Below the pieces are notes generated by a model. It was not told where the DNA came from and did not search any database. It saw only the letters and a program-made list of their open reading frames with translations. Of a stretch of DNA of 39,401 bases, positions 21,997 through 31,683 are shown piece by piece (within the stretch, counting starts at the first letter, position 1; each line of letters begins with the position of its first letter). Source of the DNA: a virus. Location of the stretch: IMG/VR virus record IMGVR_UViG_3300033148_001982, positions 1-39,401 of that record; one strand, written 5' to 3'. The position numbers and the translations under genes are program-made.

Positions 21997-24465
21997 ATGA
22001 CAGGAAGTTTCCCTAATCCAGTAGCATCTAAAGAGGAAAAAGCCACTAAAAAGTATGGTTTAGAATACGCTAGAGCTATTTGGGCAACCCATACTAGGTC
22101 TGCTACAACTTATAATACTAGAATAGAAAGGTTTATTAATAATAGAAAATACGCTGAGGGACTACAATCAATTCAGAAGTATAAAAATAGATTAGACCTT
22201 AATAATGACTCGTCTTATCTTAACCTAGATTTCAACCCAGTAAACCGAATATCGACTACTATTGACAATATGGTAGGTAAATTAATGAATCAGAAGGTTA
22301 AGATTCAATGTAATCCTATTGATTCTGAGTCACTTACTAAATTCGATGACTACCGAAGAAAGCTATATGCTAATAAATTCTTAGCTAAAATAGCCCCTCA
22401 AATAGAAGAAAAGACAGGTATTCCATTAATTCCTATTGGAGAAGAGATTCCTAAGACGAATGATGATATAGAGATGCATCTGAAGTTAAACTATAAGATG
22501 GATGCTTCAATGTCAATGGAGTCGGCAATGCAGTACGTTAATAATAACAATATGTTTGAAGAAACCCGAAGAAAGGTTTTAAAGGATATATTTACATTAA
22601 AATGGGCTGCGATATACAGATACTATGATAGTGCTAAAAATATTAGACATGAATATGTAGACCCTGTTGACCTTATTGTCCCTTATTCAAAATATGATGA
22701 TTTCAGGAATATCACATATCAGGCTCTTAAGAAGCAGTATCAGATATGGGAGCTAGCCTTACAAAACCCAAAATTTACTGAGGAGGACTTGTTTAATATA
22801 GCTAAAACTCAGGAAGGGAATAATGGTAATCATAGCTGGGAGTATGGCGATTCATACGAAGGTTACTACAGTTCAGGAGCAACGGACAAGACTTATATGA
22901 ACTTTAACATCACAGTGATGGAGTTCTATTATATCACTCAAAATGTAGAGAAGAGGGTTAAGAAGAAAAACTCTAAAGGAGGATTCTTTTATAATGACAA
23001 GCCTAGTAAATATTCGATGGATATTGACCCACTAGGAATATCTGTTGTAGATAATGGAGATTCATGGGGAATACAGGGAGAGAATTATACGCTTAAAAAG
23101 GATGGCGCTACTTCGGCTGATGATGCTAAGGAGTATTTTGCTAAAATAAAGACTGATAAGAGGAAGAAGACTAGCGAAGTGATAGAGAAGAAGGCTAAAT
23201 ATAGATATGAGGGTCGTTGGATTCCAGGCACAGAATGGTTGTGGGACTACAAGATGACCGAAAACACTGAAAGAGAAAAGATTAGTGGAAGCTATAGTCC
23301 AGAAGTAGAACTTCCTATTTCTATCGTTGCTATGGATATTTATGATATGCAAAATAAGTCGCTGGTAGAAAGGATGATTCCCTTGGAAGACCAAATGAAT
23401 TTGGCGCATTTAAAATTTCAGCAATTGCTTATTAAGGCTGTCCCACCAGGCATTAAATTTGACATTGACGGACTAGACGGGATTATATCTAGTATGGGAG
23501 AAGGCACTAAGCCTATTGATATACTTAAAATGTATATGCAGACTGGCAGTTTTCCTAGTAGTTCAACAAGGGCTGACGGTACTTATATAAACAGCTCAGT
23601 TGTTGAGACATTACCAAACGGAATAGGGAAGGACTTTCAGGCATATATCGCTACAATGCAGAATTATCAGATGATGATTAATGATGTTATTGGTTTTAAT
23701 AGCGCAGTTGATGCTAGTTCCCCTGACTCTAACGCACTAGTTGGAGTACAGAAGATGGCAGCACAGGCTACACAAAACGCACTTAGACCATATTACAATG
23801 CTCATTTAGAGCTTATACTAAAAAGCAGTAAGAGGGTTGCTTTGATGATTCAGGATAGCGTACAGTATAATTGGGATGCCTTTAAGATGGCTATTGGGGA
23901 GCAGGCTGCGGATACATTAAAACATGGTCGTAAATTAGCTTTCAATCAATTCGCTATTTCAATGATGGTTGCTCCTGACGAGGAGGATAAGCAAAATGTT
24001 CGTGGGCTATTGCAATTAGGGATAAAAAATCAGACCTTGTTTGCCTCTGACGCGATTCGTATAAACCAAGAATTAGAGTTTAGTGATAAGTTAGCAGGTC
24101 AATTATTAGTCTTATTAGAGACTAAGAACAAGGAAAATAAAACGAAGGAGTCTATGCAATTGCAAGAGCAGAATAGCCAAGTGCAGACTAGGGCGGCTCA
24201 AGCATCAGAGTATGCTAAGACAGAATCAGCTATAGCAATAATGAATGCCGAGAAAGAAATTAAGTTATTTGAGGCACAGTTAAAAGAGAAGTCCGACCAA
24301 GCTAACCATATACGAACAATGGAGCAGATTGAGCTTAAAAATCAAGTGATTCAGAGTGTGTCATTGGTTAATAGCGAATCGAAGACAGATGTTCAAGAAA
24401 TAGCTAATAAAGGAAAAATAGAACTAGAGGAAGTTAAAGTTAAATCGCAACCGAAAGCTGAATAG
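21997..24465 (+). CDS. Portal protein
   Basis: 822 residues from the ATG at 21997. The longer frame beginning with TTG at 21976 would start inside the -7 promoter element. Features fitting large Bacteroidota-phage portals: an N-terminal helical region, DFNPVNRISTTIDNMVGKLMNQKVKI (about 78-103, the segment that begins the wing), a long mixed central region with WRP-like aromatic strands (YEGRWIPGTEWLWDYKM), PLEDQMNLAHLKFQQLLIKAVPPG, and a VGVQKMAAQATQNALRPYYNAHLELILKSSKR stem-like helix. The last about 110 residues are a glutamine/lysine-rich coiled coil. It forms the 12-fold ring at the vertex through which DNA enters and leaves and which the terminase docks to. It heads the structural operon with its own palindrome-marked promoter. 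Confidence 0.85.
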   Translation: MTGSFPNPVASKEEKATKKYGLEYARAIWATHTRSATTYNTRIERFINNRKYAEGLQSIQKYKNRLDLNNDSSYLNLDFNPVNRISTTIDNMVGKLMNQKVKIQCNPIDSESLTKFDDYRRKLYANKFLAKIAPQIEEKTGIPLIPIGEEIPKTNDDIEMHLKLNYKMDASMSMESAMQYVNNNNMFEETRRKVLKDIFTLKWAAIYRYYDSAKNIRHEYVDPVDLIVPYSKYDDFRNITYQALKKQYQIWELALQNPKFTEEDLFNIAKTQEGNNGNHSWEYGDSYEGYYSSGATDKTYMNFNITVMEFYYITQNVEKRVKKKNSKGGFFYNDKPSKYSMDIDPLGISVVDNGDSWGIQGENYTLKKDGATSADDAKEYFAKIKTDKRKKTSEVIEKKAKYRYEGRWIPGTEWLWDYKMTENTEREKISGSYSPEVELPISIVAMDIYDMQNKSLVERMIPLEDQMNLAHLKFQQLLIKAVPPGIKFDIDGLDGIISSMGEGTKPIDILKMYMQTGSFPSSSTRADGTYINSSVVETLPNGIGKDFQAYIATMQNYQMMINDVIGFNSAVDASSPDSNALVGVQKMAAQATQNALRPYYNAHLELILKSSKRVALMIQDSVQYNWDAFKMAIGEQAADTLKHGRKLAFNQFAISMMVAPDEEDKQNVRGLLQLGIKNQTLFASDAIRINQELEFSDKLAGQLLVLLETKNKENKTKESMQLQEQNSQVQTRAAQASEYAKTESAIAIMNAEKEIKLFEAQLKEKSDQANHIRTMEQIELKNQVIQSVSLVNSESKTDVQEIANKGKIELEEVKVKSQPKAE

Positions 24466-24472
24466 CTATTAA

Positions 24473-24922
24473 GTGAAATACTCATTAAAAGAAATAGCAT
24501 CCATTAACCAAGAGGATAAGGGTATTAATGGTCGATTCTACGAAGATGTGGAAGGTTATATCTATATCGGGAAAGGAACGCGACTTTTTAAATATGCCAA
24601 ATGTTCTGAGGTGTCTATGGATATAGGGGTGGCTCTTGGGGATAATGTTTGCGATGCTTTAAATAACTTGAGAGTAAGGATAGTTGCACTCGAAGGAGAG
24701 ACTGTAGCACCAACCCAAACACTTCAAGGTTTATATCACCTGCAAAGCGGGGATGATATTACAGTGAAGGGCAGGTACGAGTATTTTATTGCTTGTAACC
24801 TTATTTTGGATTCGGGGTCTAGGATTGAAATAGAAAACGGAGGGAGGTTAGTTGTTCATAGTGGGGCCATACTGAATGATGGGGTTTTAACAAATAATGG
24901 TATTATAAAAATAGGACTATGA
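24473..24922 (+). CDS. Putative fibre/appendage protein with beta-helix end
   Basis: 149 residues from a GTG 7 nt after the portal stop. The first 70 residues are globular (YEDVEGYIYIGKG). The end (about 105-149) has short regular strands with asparagine/glycine turns (SRIEIENGGRLVVHSGA, LNDGVLTNNGIIKIG) as in trimeric beta-helix spikes. The 3' end overlaps the next fibre-like gene by 4 nt. It may be a tail-spike component or a fibre connector. No enzymatic motif. Confidence 0.5.
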   Translation: MKYSLKEIASINQEDKGINGRFYEDVEGYIYIGKGTRLFKYAKCSEVSMDIGVALGDNVCDALNNLRVRIVALEGETVAPTQTLQGLYHLQSGDDITVKGRYEYFIACNLILDSGSRIEIENGGRLVVHSGAILNDGVLTNNGIIKIGL

Positions 24923-26091
24923 GCAGTATATTAAGCCAAGTAGCAATATCACAATCGACTGCACTAAGCGGTTCAACAATAGGAAGGCAAGACCTCTTTA
25001 TTGATAGCTTAGATGGTAAGTTGAAAATGTACGATGAAACAAATTCATTAGTAACTGTAGGTGGAGAAGTTGATACAGCCTCTAATGTTGGTACGGCAGG
25101 TGTTGGTGTATTTAAACAGAAAACAGGTGTAGACTTGGAGTTTAAAAAAATAAACGCAGGGTCTAATAAGGTAACAATTACTGATGATACGGGGAACGAT
25201 GAATTAGATATAGATATTGATGAATCTAATGTTGTACATCAAAATCTAAGCGGTGCGGGAACTAATACCCATGCTCAGATAGACACTCATATAGCAAATA
25301 CCGCAAATCCTCACGCTACAGATGTGGGTAATTTGGGAGGTGGCACATTGGCTGAGTTGAACTCAGCCGTTACTGATGCTACACTAGATGATGCGGGAGA
25401 TAGTAGAACTCCTGACGGTTTGGCTGGTGGAGATCTTACAAATACATATCCTAACCCTTCGTTGGTTAATACCACCGTTACACCTGGAAGTTATACTAAC
25501 ACAGATTTAACTGTAGATGCTAAAGGTAGAATAACAGCAGCATCAAACGGTAGTGGTGGAGGTGGCGCTCCAACGGGGGCTGCTGGTGGTGACTTGGGAG
25601 GGACGTATCCTAACCCCAAAGTAGTAGCTATCACAGAAACTAGTGGGCCAACATCATTGGTAATAGGTGCTATTGCCGATGGGGAGTTATTACAAAGGGT
25701 TGGGTCAACATTAGTAGGATATAATCCTGTTGTCGTTTGTTGTCCTTTTGGTGCTAATAGTAACACTATAGGTCGGTTTTTAGTTGCCAATGGGAAGTCT
25801 TCTGATGCGGACGAAACAAGCAAAACAAAAACAAGGCAACCGATAATAGAAGACGGCACACTAACACGGTTAGCATACCAAACTAAAGATGGCACAACCT
25901 CAACGCAAATGAAGGTTCATGTTAATGGGGTGGTTCAGGCTACGGTTGTTTTAAGTTCAATGAACGCCAACAAATCAGGAGTTGAAACAATAAGTGTAAG
26001 CGTTTTGGCAGGTGATTATGTAGAAATAGAGTGGGATGCTAGTGACAAGCCAGGGGAATGCACAATGTACTTTAAACAAGAATTATCATGA
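24919..26091 (+). CDS. Tail-fibre-like protein with GDL-xx-TYPNP repeats
   Basis: 390 residues. Two copies of a GGDL-x-x-TYPNP motif (about residues 171-182 and 223-234), a TDLTVDAKGRITAASNG segment, and Gly/Ala/Thr-rich linkers are typical of phage tail fibres. The N-terminal 60 residues (SSILSQVAISQSTALSG) resemble an attachment domain. The C-terminal domain (about 255-390) is a separate beta-rich head that may bind the host surface or other ligand. It overlaps the following gene by 4 nt. Fibre role is well supported by the repeats. The receptor is unknown. Confidence 0.7.
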   Translation: MSSILSQVAISQSTALSGSTIGRQDLFIDSLDGKLKMYDETNSLVTVGGEVDTASNVGTAGVGVFKQKTGVDLEFKKINAGSNKVTITDDTGNDELDIDIDESNVVHQNLSGAGTNTHAQIDTHIANTANPHATDVGNLGGGTLAELNSAVTDATLDDAGDSRTPDGLAGGDLTNTYPNPSLVNTTVTPGSYTNTDLTVDAKGRITAASNGSGGGGAPTGAAGGDLGGTYPNPKVVAITETSGPTSLVIGAIADGELLQRVGSTLVGYNPVVVCCPFGANSNTIGRFLVANGKSSDADETSKTKTRQPIIEDGTLTRLAYQTKDGTTSTQMKVHVNGVVQATVVLSSMNANKSGVETISVSVLAGDYVEIEWDASDKPGECTMYFKQELS

Positions 26092-26915
26092 TAGTAGGAA
26101 TAATAAAAAAAAGCGATGGCTTGATCTCCTTGGAAGAGTACAGAAACGCAACCGACGAAACATCCGCAGTTAGTACATTTTGCAGTGAGTATTCACCCGC
26201 ATTAAGCGTGGCAGACTATCTAGGTGTAAACGCAGATTCAATCGACTTGCTAAAGAATTGGGGGTGGGACTTTTCGGAAGTCGCTCCAACCTTAAAAGAG
26301 GTTATTGTCATAGAGGGCTACCCTATGCCAGTTAATGTGGGAGAGTCAAACGACTACAACCAGTTTAGAGACTATCAGAATGGAATTTTAGACAGTAAAA
26401 CATGGGCTAATTTATCCGATAGTGAAAGGGATTTCATGATTAGTATAAATATAAAGGAGACATCTATCTCTAAGTTAGCAGATGAGGTCAACAAAGTTAC
26501 CCACCTAATGAGTACGGGACAGGCAGCAGATGTTGAGTCTGCTAGGCTATTAATAGTTAATAAGTGGGCGTACCATCATGTACTAGATATTGAGTCCTGT
26601 TCAGCAAGGGCGAAGGCTTTAAGGCTATACGTAGAGGTAGGCACATATTTAAGCAAAGAAGACGCGCAAGACTTCTTTGTGACAGTGGAAAACCTTTATA
26701 TGGCATTTAGAGACCAAGCTATTAAAGGAATAAATTATGGAACAGAGACAGGCATTATAGATTACATCGAAAGCACTTTTGAGACTGTTTACGAGTTTGC
26801 AGGTTTAGACTCAAAGGGGTATGAAATGCAAAACGGAGACGAAGATATGACAGAATTTAAAAAGTCTCTTATTGATGTTTTAATACATGGTAAATATATA
26901 AACTTAGAGGAATGA
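26088..26915 (+). CDS. Hypothetical protein of the structural operon
   Basis: 275 residues with an N-terminal mixed domain (about 1-95) and a mostly helical remainder (SISKLADEVNKVTHLM, ADVESARLLIVNKWAYHHVL, DAQDFFVTVENLYMAFRDQ). No signal, membrane segment or known motif. Start overlaps the fibre gene by ATGA-type coupling. It could be a fibre-assembly chaperone or a minor virion protein. Neither is demonstrated. Confidence 0.6.
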   Translation: MIVGIIKKSDGLISLEEYRNATDETSAVSTFCSEYSPALSVADYLGVNADSIDLLKNWGWDFSEVAPTLKEVIVIEGYPMPVNVGESNDYNQFRDYQNGILDSKTWANLSDSERDFMISINIKETSISKLADEVNKVTHLMSTGQAADVESARLLIVNKWAYHHVLDIESCSARAKALRLYVEVGTYLSKEDAQDFFVTVENLYMAFRDQAIKGINYGTETGIIDYIESTFETVYEFAGLDSKGYEMQNGDEDMTEFKKSLIDVLIHGKYINLEE

Positions 26916-27184
26916 AAGCAGACTTTATAGCACGTGAAATAGAACTAAATACTGTAATGCAAGGCAGGATAATGTTTGTTGAGAATACAGAGGGTATTGA
27001 TGAGGAAAAGATAATATCCTACGTTAAAGTGGTGCCGAAGTCGCCCATCATCATGGTAACATTTACCGATGGCGAAACTATGGAAATGAACGAGCATAAG
27101 ACCTACACTTTTGAAGTTAATCAGAAGTTGGAGTGGAAAAAAGCAACAAAAAGACAAATAAGAAGCTCTACGAAAAATAGATGA
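26912..27184 (+). CDS. Small hypothetical protein
   Basis: 90 residues. A beta-rich first two thirds (IISYVKVVPKSPIIMVTFTDGETMEM) is followed by a short basic tail rich in K and R (ATKRQIRSSTKNR). It is the last gene of the portal operon, with the palindromic promoter of the capsid genes starting 20 nt downstream. Function unknown. Confidence 0.6.
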   Translation: MKADFIAREIELNTVMQGRIMFVENTEGIDEEKIISYVKVVPKSPIIMVTFTDGETMEMNEHKTYTFEVNQKLEWKKATKRQIRSSTKNR

Positions 27185-27203
27185 GGTATCCAAATAAAAT
27201 CAC

Positions 27204-27245
27204 TATTTAGAATCATTCTAAATAAGAAAACTATACGTATCTTTG
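27204..27245 (+). promoter_or_regulatory. Capsid-operon promoter with 21-bp palindrome
   Basis: TATTTAGAAT-C-ATTCTAAATA (27204-27224) followed after 14 bp (from the 19-bp core end) by TATCTTTG (27238-27245). The start codon of the scaffold-like gene lies 29 nt after the -7 element. Confidence 0.75.
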
Positions 27246-27274
27246 TTGAAACTAATAAATTAAAATAAAATAAT

Positions 27275-28456
27275 ATGCCAACAGAAGAGGAATTACTAGG
27301 TAAAGCGTTTAGCGGTATTGCCGTCAGCACTGACAATGAGGGGGATTTAATGGAACCAATAATGCCAGAAGCTCCACAGGAAATAGTAGAGCGTGAAAAA
27401 ACGCAAGTGCTATTAAAATCGGTAGAAGAAACAGTAGATACTACCGAATCTCCACAGGAAACGACTACTGAGATAGCAGAAACTACAGCAGAAACTACAG
27501 CAGAAACTCCAATAGAAGAGTCTGCAGAGACCGCCGAAGCCCCCACAGAGCAGTCGCCCGTTAGAACTCTTGAGGAGTTAATAACAGAAAAGACAGGAGG
27601 GAAGTTTAAAAGCTACGAAGAAATTGAATCGGCACTTAATAAAGACCCGTTTCATAATGAAGAAATTAAATTACTTAATGATTTAAGTAAGTCAGGTCAA
27701 GAATTTGACGATACGTTTTGGAAATTAAAGTCAAAGGATTTTAAATCAATGACTGACCCAGAACAGATTTTGCTAGAAAAGATGAGGCTAGACCCTGATT
27801 ATGCAGGATATAACGATAAAACATTACGTCTTGAATTAGACGATAAATATAGAAGAAAGGATTGGGCAGAAGAAGGTGAAGAGCCTACCGATGTTGAAGA
27901 GTTGCAATCAGCACGTTTTAAGAGAGATTCTATTAAAGCGAGAGATGAATTAATTCAGAGACAAGAAAAGCTAATTACAGTACCCCAAGTAGACCCAGCT
28001 AAAGCAGAGGAGGCTCAAAGAGTAGCCGAGCAGCAGCAGTCAGATTGGAGTACACACGTTAACGAGCTATCGGGCAAAACACTAAAACTGCCAATATTAG
28101 TTGATGAAAAGGCGAAACAGTCATTTGATTATGATGTAACAGACTCGGACAGGGTAACAGCATCAAAAATGATGACAGAAATGAGGTTAGACCCTATGGC
28201 GCTTTTAAGTCGATTTAAAAAAGCAGATGGTAGCTATGATAACCAAGGAGTCTACGAGGCAATATTGAGATTCAATACGCAAGACAAAACGGCTAAAATA
28301 ATCCATCAAAATGGAATAGCGAAGGGGAAAGATGATGAAGTTCGTTCGCTTAAAAACGTGAACTTTAAAACCGACCCACAACCTGTTGTTTCAGAAAACA
28401 AAGGCGGTCTCGCCGAAGCCTTAGCAAAAGCAGAAGGTTTAACATTAAAAACTTAA
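27275..28456 (+). CDS. Putative scaffolding protein
   Basis: 393 residues, acidic and low in aromatics. Residues about 28-95 are a T/E/A-rich, probably disordered stretch with TTE and TAET repeats. The rest is helical and charged (YEEIESAL, LRLELDDKYRRKD, QEKLITVPQVDPAKAEEAQRVAEQQQ), ending in a glycine-containing basic tail. It lies 13 nt before the major capsid gene, the usual place of the scaffold that shapes the prohead and is then removed. No protease motif is seen within it. It is read from a palindrome-marked promoter. Confidence 0.65.
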   Translation: MPTEEELLGKAFSGIAVSTDNEGDLMEPIMPEAPQEIVEREKTQVLLKSVEETVDTTESPQETTTEIAETTAETTAETPIEESAETAEAPTEQSPVRTLEELITEKTGGKFKSYEEIESALNKDPFHNEEIKLLNDLSKSGQEFDDTFWKLKSKDFKSMTDPEQILLEKMRLDPDYAGYNDKTLRLELDDKYRRKDWAEEGEEPTDVEELQSARFKRDSIKARDELIQRQEKLITVPQVDPAKAEEAQRVAEQQQSDWSTHVNELSGKTLKLPILVDEKAKQSFDYDVTDSDRVTASKMMTEMRLDPMALLSRFKKADGSYDNQGVYEAILRFNTQDKTAKIIHQNGIAKGKDDEVRSLKNVNFKTDPQPVVSENKGGLAEALAKAEGLTLKT

Positions 28457-28469
28457 AAAATAAATTATT

Positions 28470-29894
28470 ATGCCAACACCAAGTTCAGTACAACAAGCAA
28501 CAACCCACAATTGGATAGGGTCTCAAGCTATTTTCAGCCAACTAAAACCTCAAATCGACCCTACAGAATACAAGGCGTATGGAGATGAGAATATAGAAGG
28601 CTTAATCGAAATGATGGGTTCTAAGAATCCAGTTCAATCAATTTTATGTCGTCACTTCGAGGATGACCGTTTACACACAACTGTTAGAGCAACAGGGACT
28701 ACAGGTGGGGCGAATACTAACGTTGTTTATACAGTTGACGCTGCATACACGATGACTGGTTATCCTTCCACATTTAATCCTTACAATGCAGCATCATCGG
28801 GTTCTGCTGCGCCTAACGCAAGTGGTACTGCTACCCTGCATTCAGTACGTGAGTTTGAATCACTCATGTTTCCTGATGGAACTAGGGGTACAGTTATATC
28901 TGTCAGTCCTACCACTTTCACGGTAGCGCCTGACATCGAAGGAGCTTCTCTACCTACAGTTCTTAATACTCAAGACATCGTTCTTATGGGTGTAAATCAA
29001 GGTGAGGGTGGTACTACTCCAGTTGGGATTAACAACCGTCAGAATACTTATACTGCGGTATTGGAAATCTTAGGAGATTCTGCTACAGCTACAGGTACTT
29101 CTATGGGAGAACGAACTTGGGTTAAGTCCGAAGGGAAAGACGGAAAAACAGGATTTCTTTGGTATTACAAGCAACAAAAAGATACGTTAAGAAGGTTTAA
29201 GAATTATCGTGAGCAAAAAATGGTTAGTGGTGAAGCTGTGACAAACACAACTAACCTTGCTGCTGTTGATGCAACGTTACTTAAAACTAATGGTCTTTAT
29301 GCTGAAGCTACAAGTTCTAATGCAGCGACTAACTATAACATCGCACAAGGTTTATCTTTATCTGACTATGAAGATATGGTTATTGATAATTTAGACCAGA
29401 ATAACGGAGCAAAAGAAAACACTGTAATGTCTTCTATCAATTTACGTAATTCTATCGACGGATTTATTCGTCCTGAGATGCAAGCAGGCGCTGTTCAATA
29501 TAACTCTTTTTCGGGTGGTAAAGAACAAGCTGTGAATTTCGGGTATAGCGGATTTACCGTGTTAGGTTACAGTTTCCTATTGAAGACTTACGATTTGCTT
29601 AATAACCCTACCATGTTAGGAGCTAATACAGCCTTTAATAACTCTGGTATAGTTTTACCTATGGATAAGAAAGCCTATTCAATAGGTAGTAGCAAAAAGA
29701 AGGAAACTGTTAATGCGTTCCGTATGAATTACATGAGCGATGATACAGGTTCTAGAGAGTTAGAGGAGTGGATGACTGGCGGTACAAAGGGTATATATAC
29801 CAATCAGGTTGATGCTCAAACAATGAGTCTTAGAAGTCACTTCGGAGCAGAAATGTTCGGAGCGAATCGTTTTAACGTTATGCAGGGACAATAG
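28470..29894 (+). CDS. Major capsid protein (HK97-fold type)
   Basis: 474 residues with no cysteine-rich or membrane features and a balanced composition. An N-terminal arm (about 1-45) precedes DENIEGLIEMMGSKNPVQ, and a region with many small beta-type residues (TGTTGGANTNVVYTVDAAYTM) may be an insertion domain. Central and C-terminal blocks (FLWYYKQQKDTLRRFKNY, LDQNNGAKENTVMSSINL, SFSGGKEQAVNFGYSGFTVLGYSF) fit the P and A domains of large Bacteroidota-phage capsid proteins. It is followed by a strong terminator, and lies just downstream of the scaffold candidate, the expected order. Fold assignment is by gene order and size, not by measured similarity. Confidence 0.85.
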   Translation: MPTPSSVQQATTHNWIGSQAIFSQLKPQIDPTEYKAYGDENIEGLIEMMGSKNPVQSILCRHFEDDRLHTTVRATGTTGGANTNVVYTVDAAYTMTGYPSTFNPYNAASSGSAAPNASGTATLHSVREFESLMFPDGTRGTVISVSPTTFTVAPDIEGASLPTVLNTQDIVLMGVNQGEGGTTPVGINNRQNTYTAVLEILGDSATATGTSMGERTWVKSEGKDGKTGFLWYYKQQKDTLRRFKNYREQKMVSGEAVTNTTNLAAVDATLLKTNGLYAEATSSNAATNYNIAQGLSLSDYEDMVIDNLDQNNGAKENTVMSSINLRNSIDGFIRPEMQAGAVQYNSFSGGKEQAVNFGYSGFTVLGYSFLLKTYDLLNNPTMLGANTAFNNSGIVLPMDKKAYSIGSSKKKETVNAFRMNYMSDDTGSRELEEWMTGGTKGIYTNQVDAQTMSLRSHFGAEMFGANRFNVMQGQ

Positions 29895-29914
29895 TTTAGA
29901 GCTACTATAAACTT

Positions 29915-29953
29915 AATCAAGGGGGCATTAATTTTCCCCCTTGATTATTTTTT
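29915..29953 (+). terminator. Strong rho-independent terminator after the major capsid gene
   Basis: An 11-bp perfect stem (AATCAAGGGGG with CCCCCTTGATT) around a 10-nt loop, followed by a T run at 29948-29953. Confidence 0.92.
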
Positions 29954-30002
29954 AAATTAGAATACGAGTACATTTAATTATAAATAAATAAAATAAAGTA
30001 AA

Positions 30003-31151
30003 ATGAAAAACAAGAAATACGCCACTATAGCAGACTACAAAGATAACAACTATTCTGAAAAGTTATTTTTATTCCAATGGGCCAAACCTAATAAGGCTAG
30101 TTTAATCGAGACAGCAGACGGGAGACCCATAATTTATCCACACAAAGCAACTTTTTATCTTGAAGATGATATTCTCGACAGTAAGATGAAGATAAATAGG
30201 TCTATAAGATACTCTCAGGGGGTAAAAACCTTATGGGCTGATGAACAGGATGATAACACTGTAATGGATGTTAACGGAAATAGAAAGAGGAGATATAAGG
30301 TTATCTTTACCGATGGTGTTTCTATTTTGGACTCAACCTTCAATCCCTTAGTTATTGAATTTATGATGAAGACCAACTTTAATGGGTCTAATCCTGATAG
30401 AGATGTCAGTAGACCTATCGTATTTAATTTTATTGATAAAAGTGCAGGATTCAAAGATTATATTGATAAGGATAAATTAATCCAAAAAGCTACTTCATGG
30501 TGCTACGACACGCCATTTTCGGAGGTTAAGATGCTAGGAAGAGTATTGATGAAGGATGCAGCTAAAGATATGGATTCTGAAGAGATACGATGGAATTTGA
30601 AGGAAATTGCAAAAGAAAACCCTGAGAAGTTTTTAGCCGACACGACAAGCAATACTGCAAAACGTAAAGGAACGTTTTACGAGGCAATAGACAGGGGGGT
30701 ATTAAAGATTAATGAAGCTGAAAATACTTTATCTTGGGCAGAAAACATTAGCCAGCCTATATTTAGAGCGCCAATTGGTTCTGACATTATAGATACAGCA
30801 GTAAGCGGTTCTACGACCCCTGATGGGGAGGTGGTATATGCGGCTATAAAAAAACAAGTGATGCCTGAGATTATAAAGGCTGAAGTGCTGAATACTGTCA
30901 TTCCTAACTTTAGTAAGCCAGTACAGGTATCGACAGAGCCGCCTATCGTACCTTTGTCTGATGAAGGCTATAAAGAAATAATCAAGCTTTACCATAAATG
31001 TGTTGAATCGAAGATTATTAATATTGCTGGTGCTTGGAGGAGGTATGGCGACTTTAAGTTTAACGGAGAGAAGGCGTTTTTAACTAACCTACGTGCTAGT
31101 CAAGAAACCGTTGATGCGTTGAAGGCTGATTTGTCAGCACAGGAAGCTTAG
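30003..31151 (+). CDS. Conserved structural-region protein downstream of the capsid gene
   Basis: 382 residues of mixed strand and helix, without signal or membrane parts. The first half is beta-rich (ATFYLEDDILDSKMKIN, RRYKVIFTDGVSILD, IEFMMKTNFNGSNPDRD, IVFNFID). The second half is helical and ends AWRRYGDFKFNGEKAFLTNL-x-ASQETVDALKADL. It stands alone between two terminators. Its place right after the capsid gene suggests a virion or head-completion protein. I do not recognise a specific family. A weak -7-like TACATTTA lies upstream but was not counted as a promoter. Confidence 0.6.
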   Translation: MKNKKYATIADYKDNNYSEKLFLFQWAKPNKASLIETADGRPIIYPHKATFYLEDDILDSKMKINRSIRYSQGVKTLWADEQDDNTVMDVNGNRKRRYKVIFTDGVSILDSTFNPLVIEFMMKTNFNGSNPDRDVSRPIVFNFIDKSAGFKDYIDKDKLIQKATSWCYDTPFSEVKMLGRVLMKDAAKDMDSEEIRWNLKEIAKENPEKFLADTTSNTAKRKGTFYEAIDRGVLKINEAENTLSWAENISQPIFRAPIGSDIIDTAVSGSTTPDGEVVYAAIKKQVMPEIIKAEVLNTVIPNFSKPVQVSTEPPIVPLSDEGYKEIIKLYHKCVESKIINIAGAWRRYGDFKFNGEKAFLTNLRASQETVDALKADLSAQEA

Positions 31152-31172
31152 ATTGGCTTATATTATAAAAGG

Positions 31173-31204
31173 AAAGCCCTTACATTAATTTGTAGGGGCT
31201 TTTT
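31173..31204 (+). terminator. Terminator, probably bidirectional, before the minus-strand block
   Basis: A 12-bp stem (AAAGCCCTTACA with TGTAGGGGCTTT, one G-T pair) with a 6-nt loop, followed by TTTT on the plus strand and by T-rich sequence on the minus strand. It separates the plus-strand gene ending at 31151 from the convergent endolysin gene. Confidence 0.8.
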
Positions 31205-31248
31205 AACCGTTTTAAAAACTACCCATACCATCAATCTTACCACCAACA

Positions 31249-31683
31249 CTACGGTAGTACTAATTCAAAGTGAGGTCTATCATCAAATGATTGGTCAATT
31301 AGTATAATTCCATCCATATCCCAATTGCCCCCCCACCTTATTTTATGTGTGATTTCGCCATTATTAAAAAGCATTTCTGAAACAGCGTGAATAATTCCTG
31401 ATAAATAACTTAAATGCTCATTATCCCATTTTGCTCCACCTTCAAAGTACGGGTAAATGTCTACAGCTAATGAAGGGCTATAATTGTGTTTACCTTTCTT
31501 TTTTATCCCGTCTATCTTACTCTTTCCTTCATTAAAATACTGTAGTTGTTTTTTAACACTTCTTTCTCCTTCAGATATTCCAAAATCTACATTTGATATT
31601 AAAATAGATTTATTCATTATTATTTGAATGTCTTTATGACACGTAGATAACCTGGTTTTACTTGTATTACCAAATCTGTACAT
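31249..31683 (-). CDS. Endolysin, peptidase M15-type (L-Ala-D-Glu/D-Ala-D-Ala family)
   Basis: 144 residues, a single catalytic domain. Family signatures appear in order: SKTRLSTCHKDIQ (about 8-20), an F-G-I-S-E-G-E-R-S motif with Q-x-Q-like K-K-Q (about 34-46), KHNYSPSLAVDIYPY with the zinc ligands His66 and Asp75, a IRWGGNWDMDG block (about 115-125), and DDRPHFEL with His138. This matches M15 phage endolysins that cut cross-links in cell-wall peptidoglycan. There is no signal peptide, so release needs a holin, for which a candidate lies at 39218. It is on the minus strand, unlike the virion genes around it. Upstream (31684-31784) are overlapping hairpins that might control expression. Confidence 0.85.
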   Translation of the reverse strand: MYRFGNTSKTRLSTCHKDIQIIMNKSILISNVDFGISEGERSVKKQLQYFNEGKSKIDGIKKKGKHNYSPSLAVDIYPYFEGGAKWDNEHLSYLSGIIHAVSEMLFNNGEITHKIRWGGNWDMDGIILIDQSFDDRPHFELVLP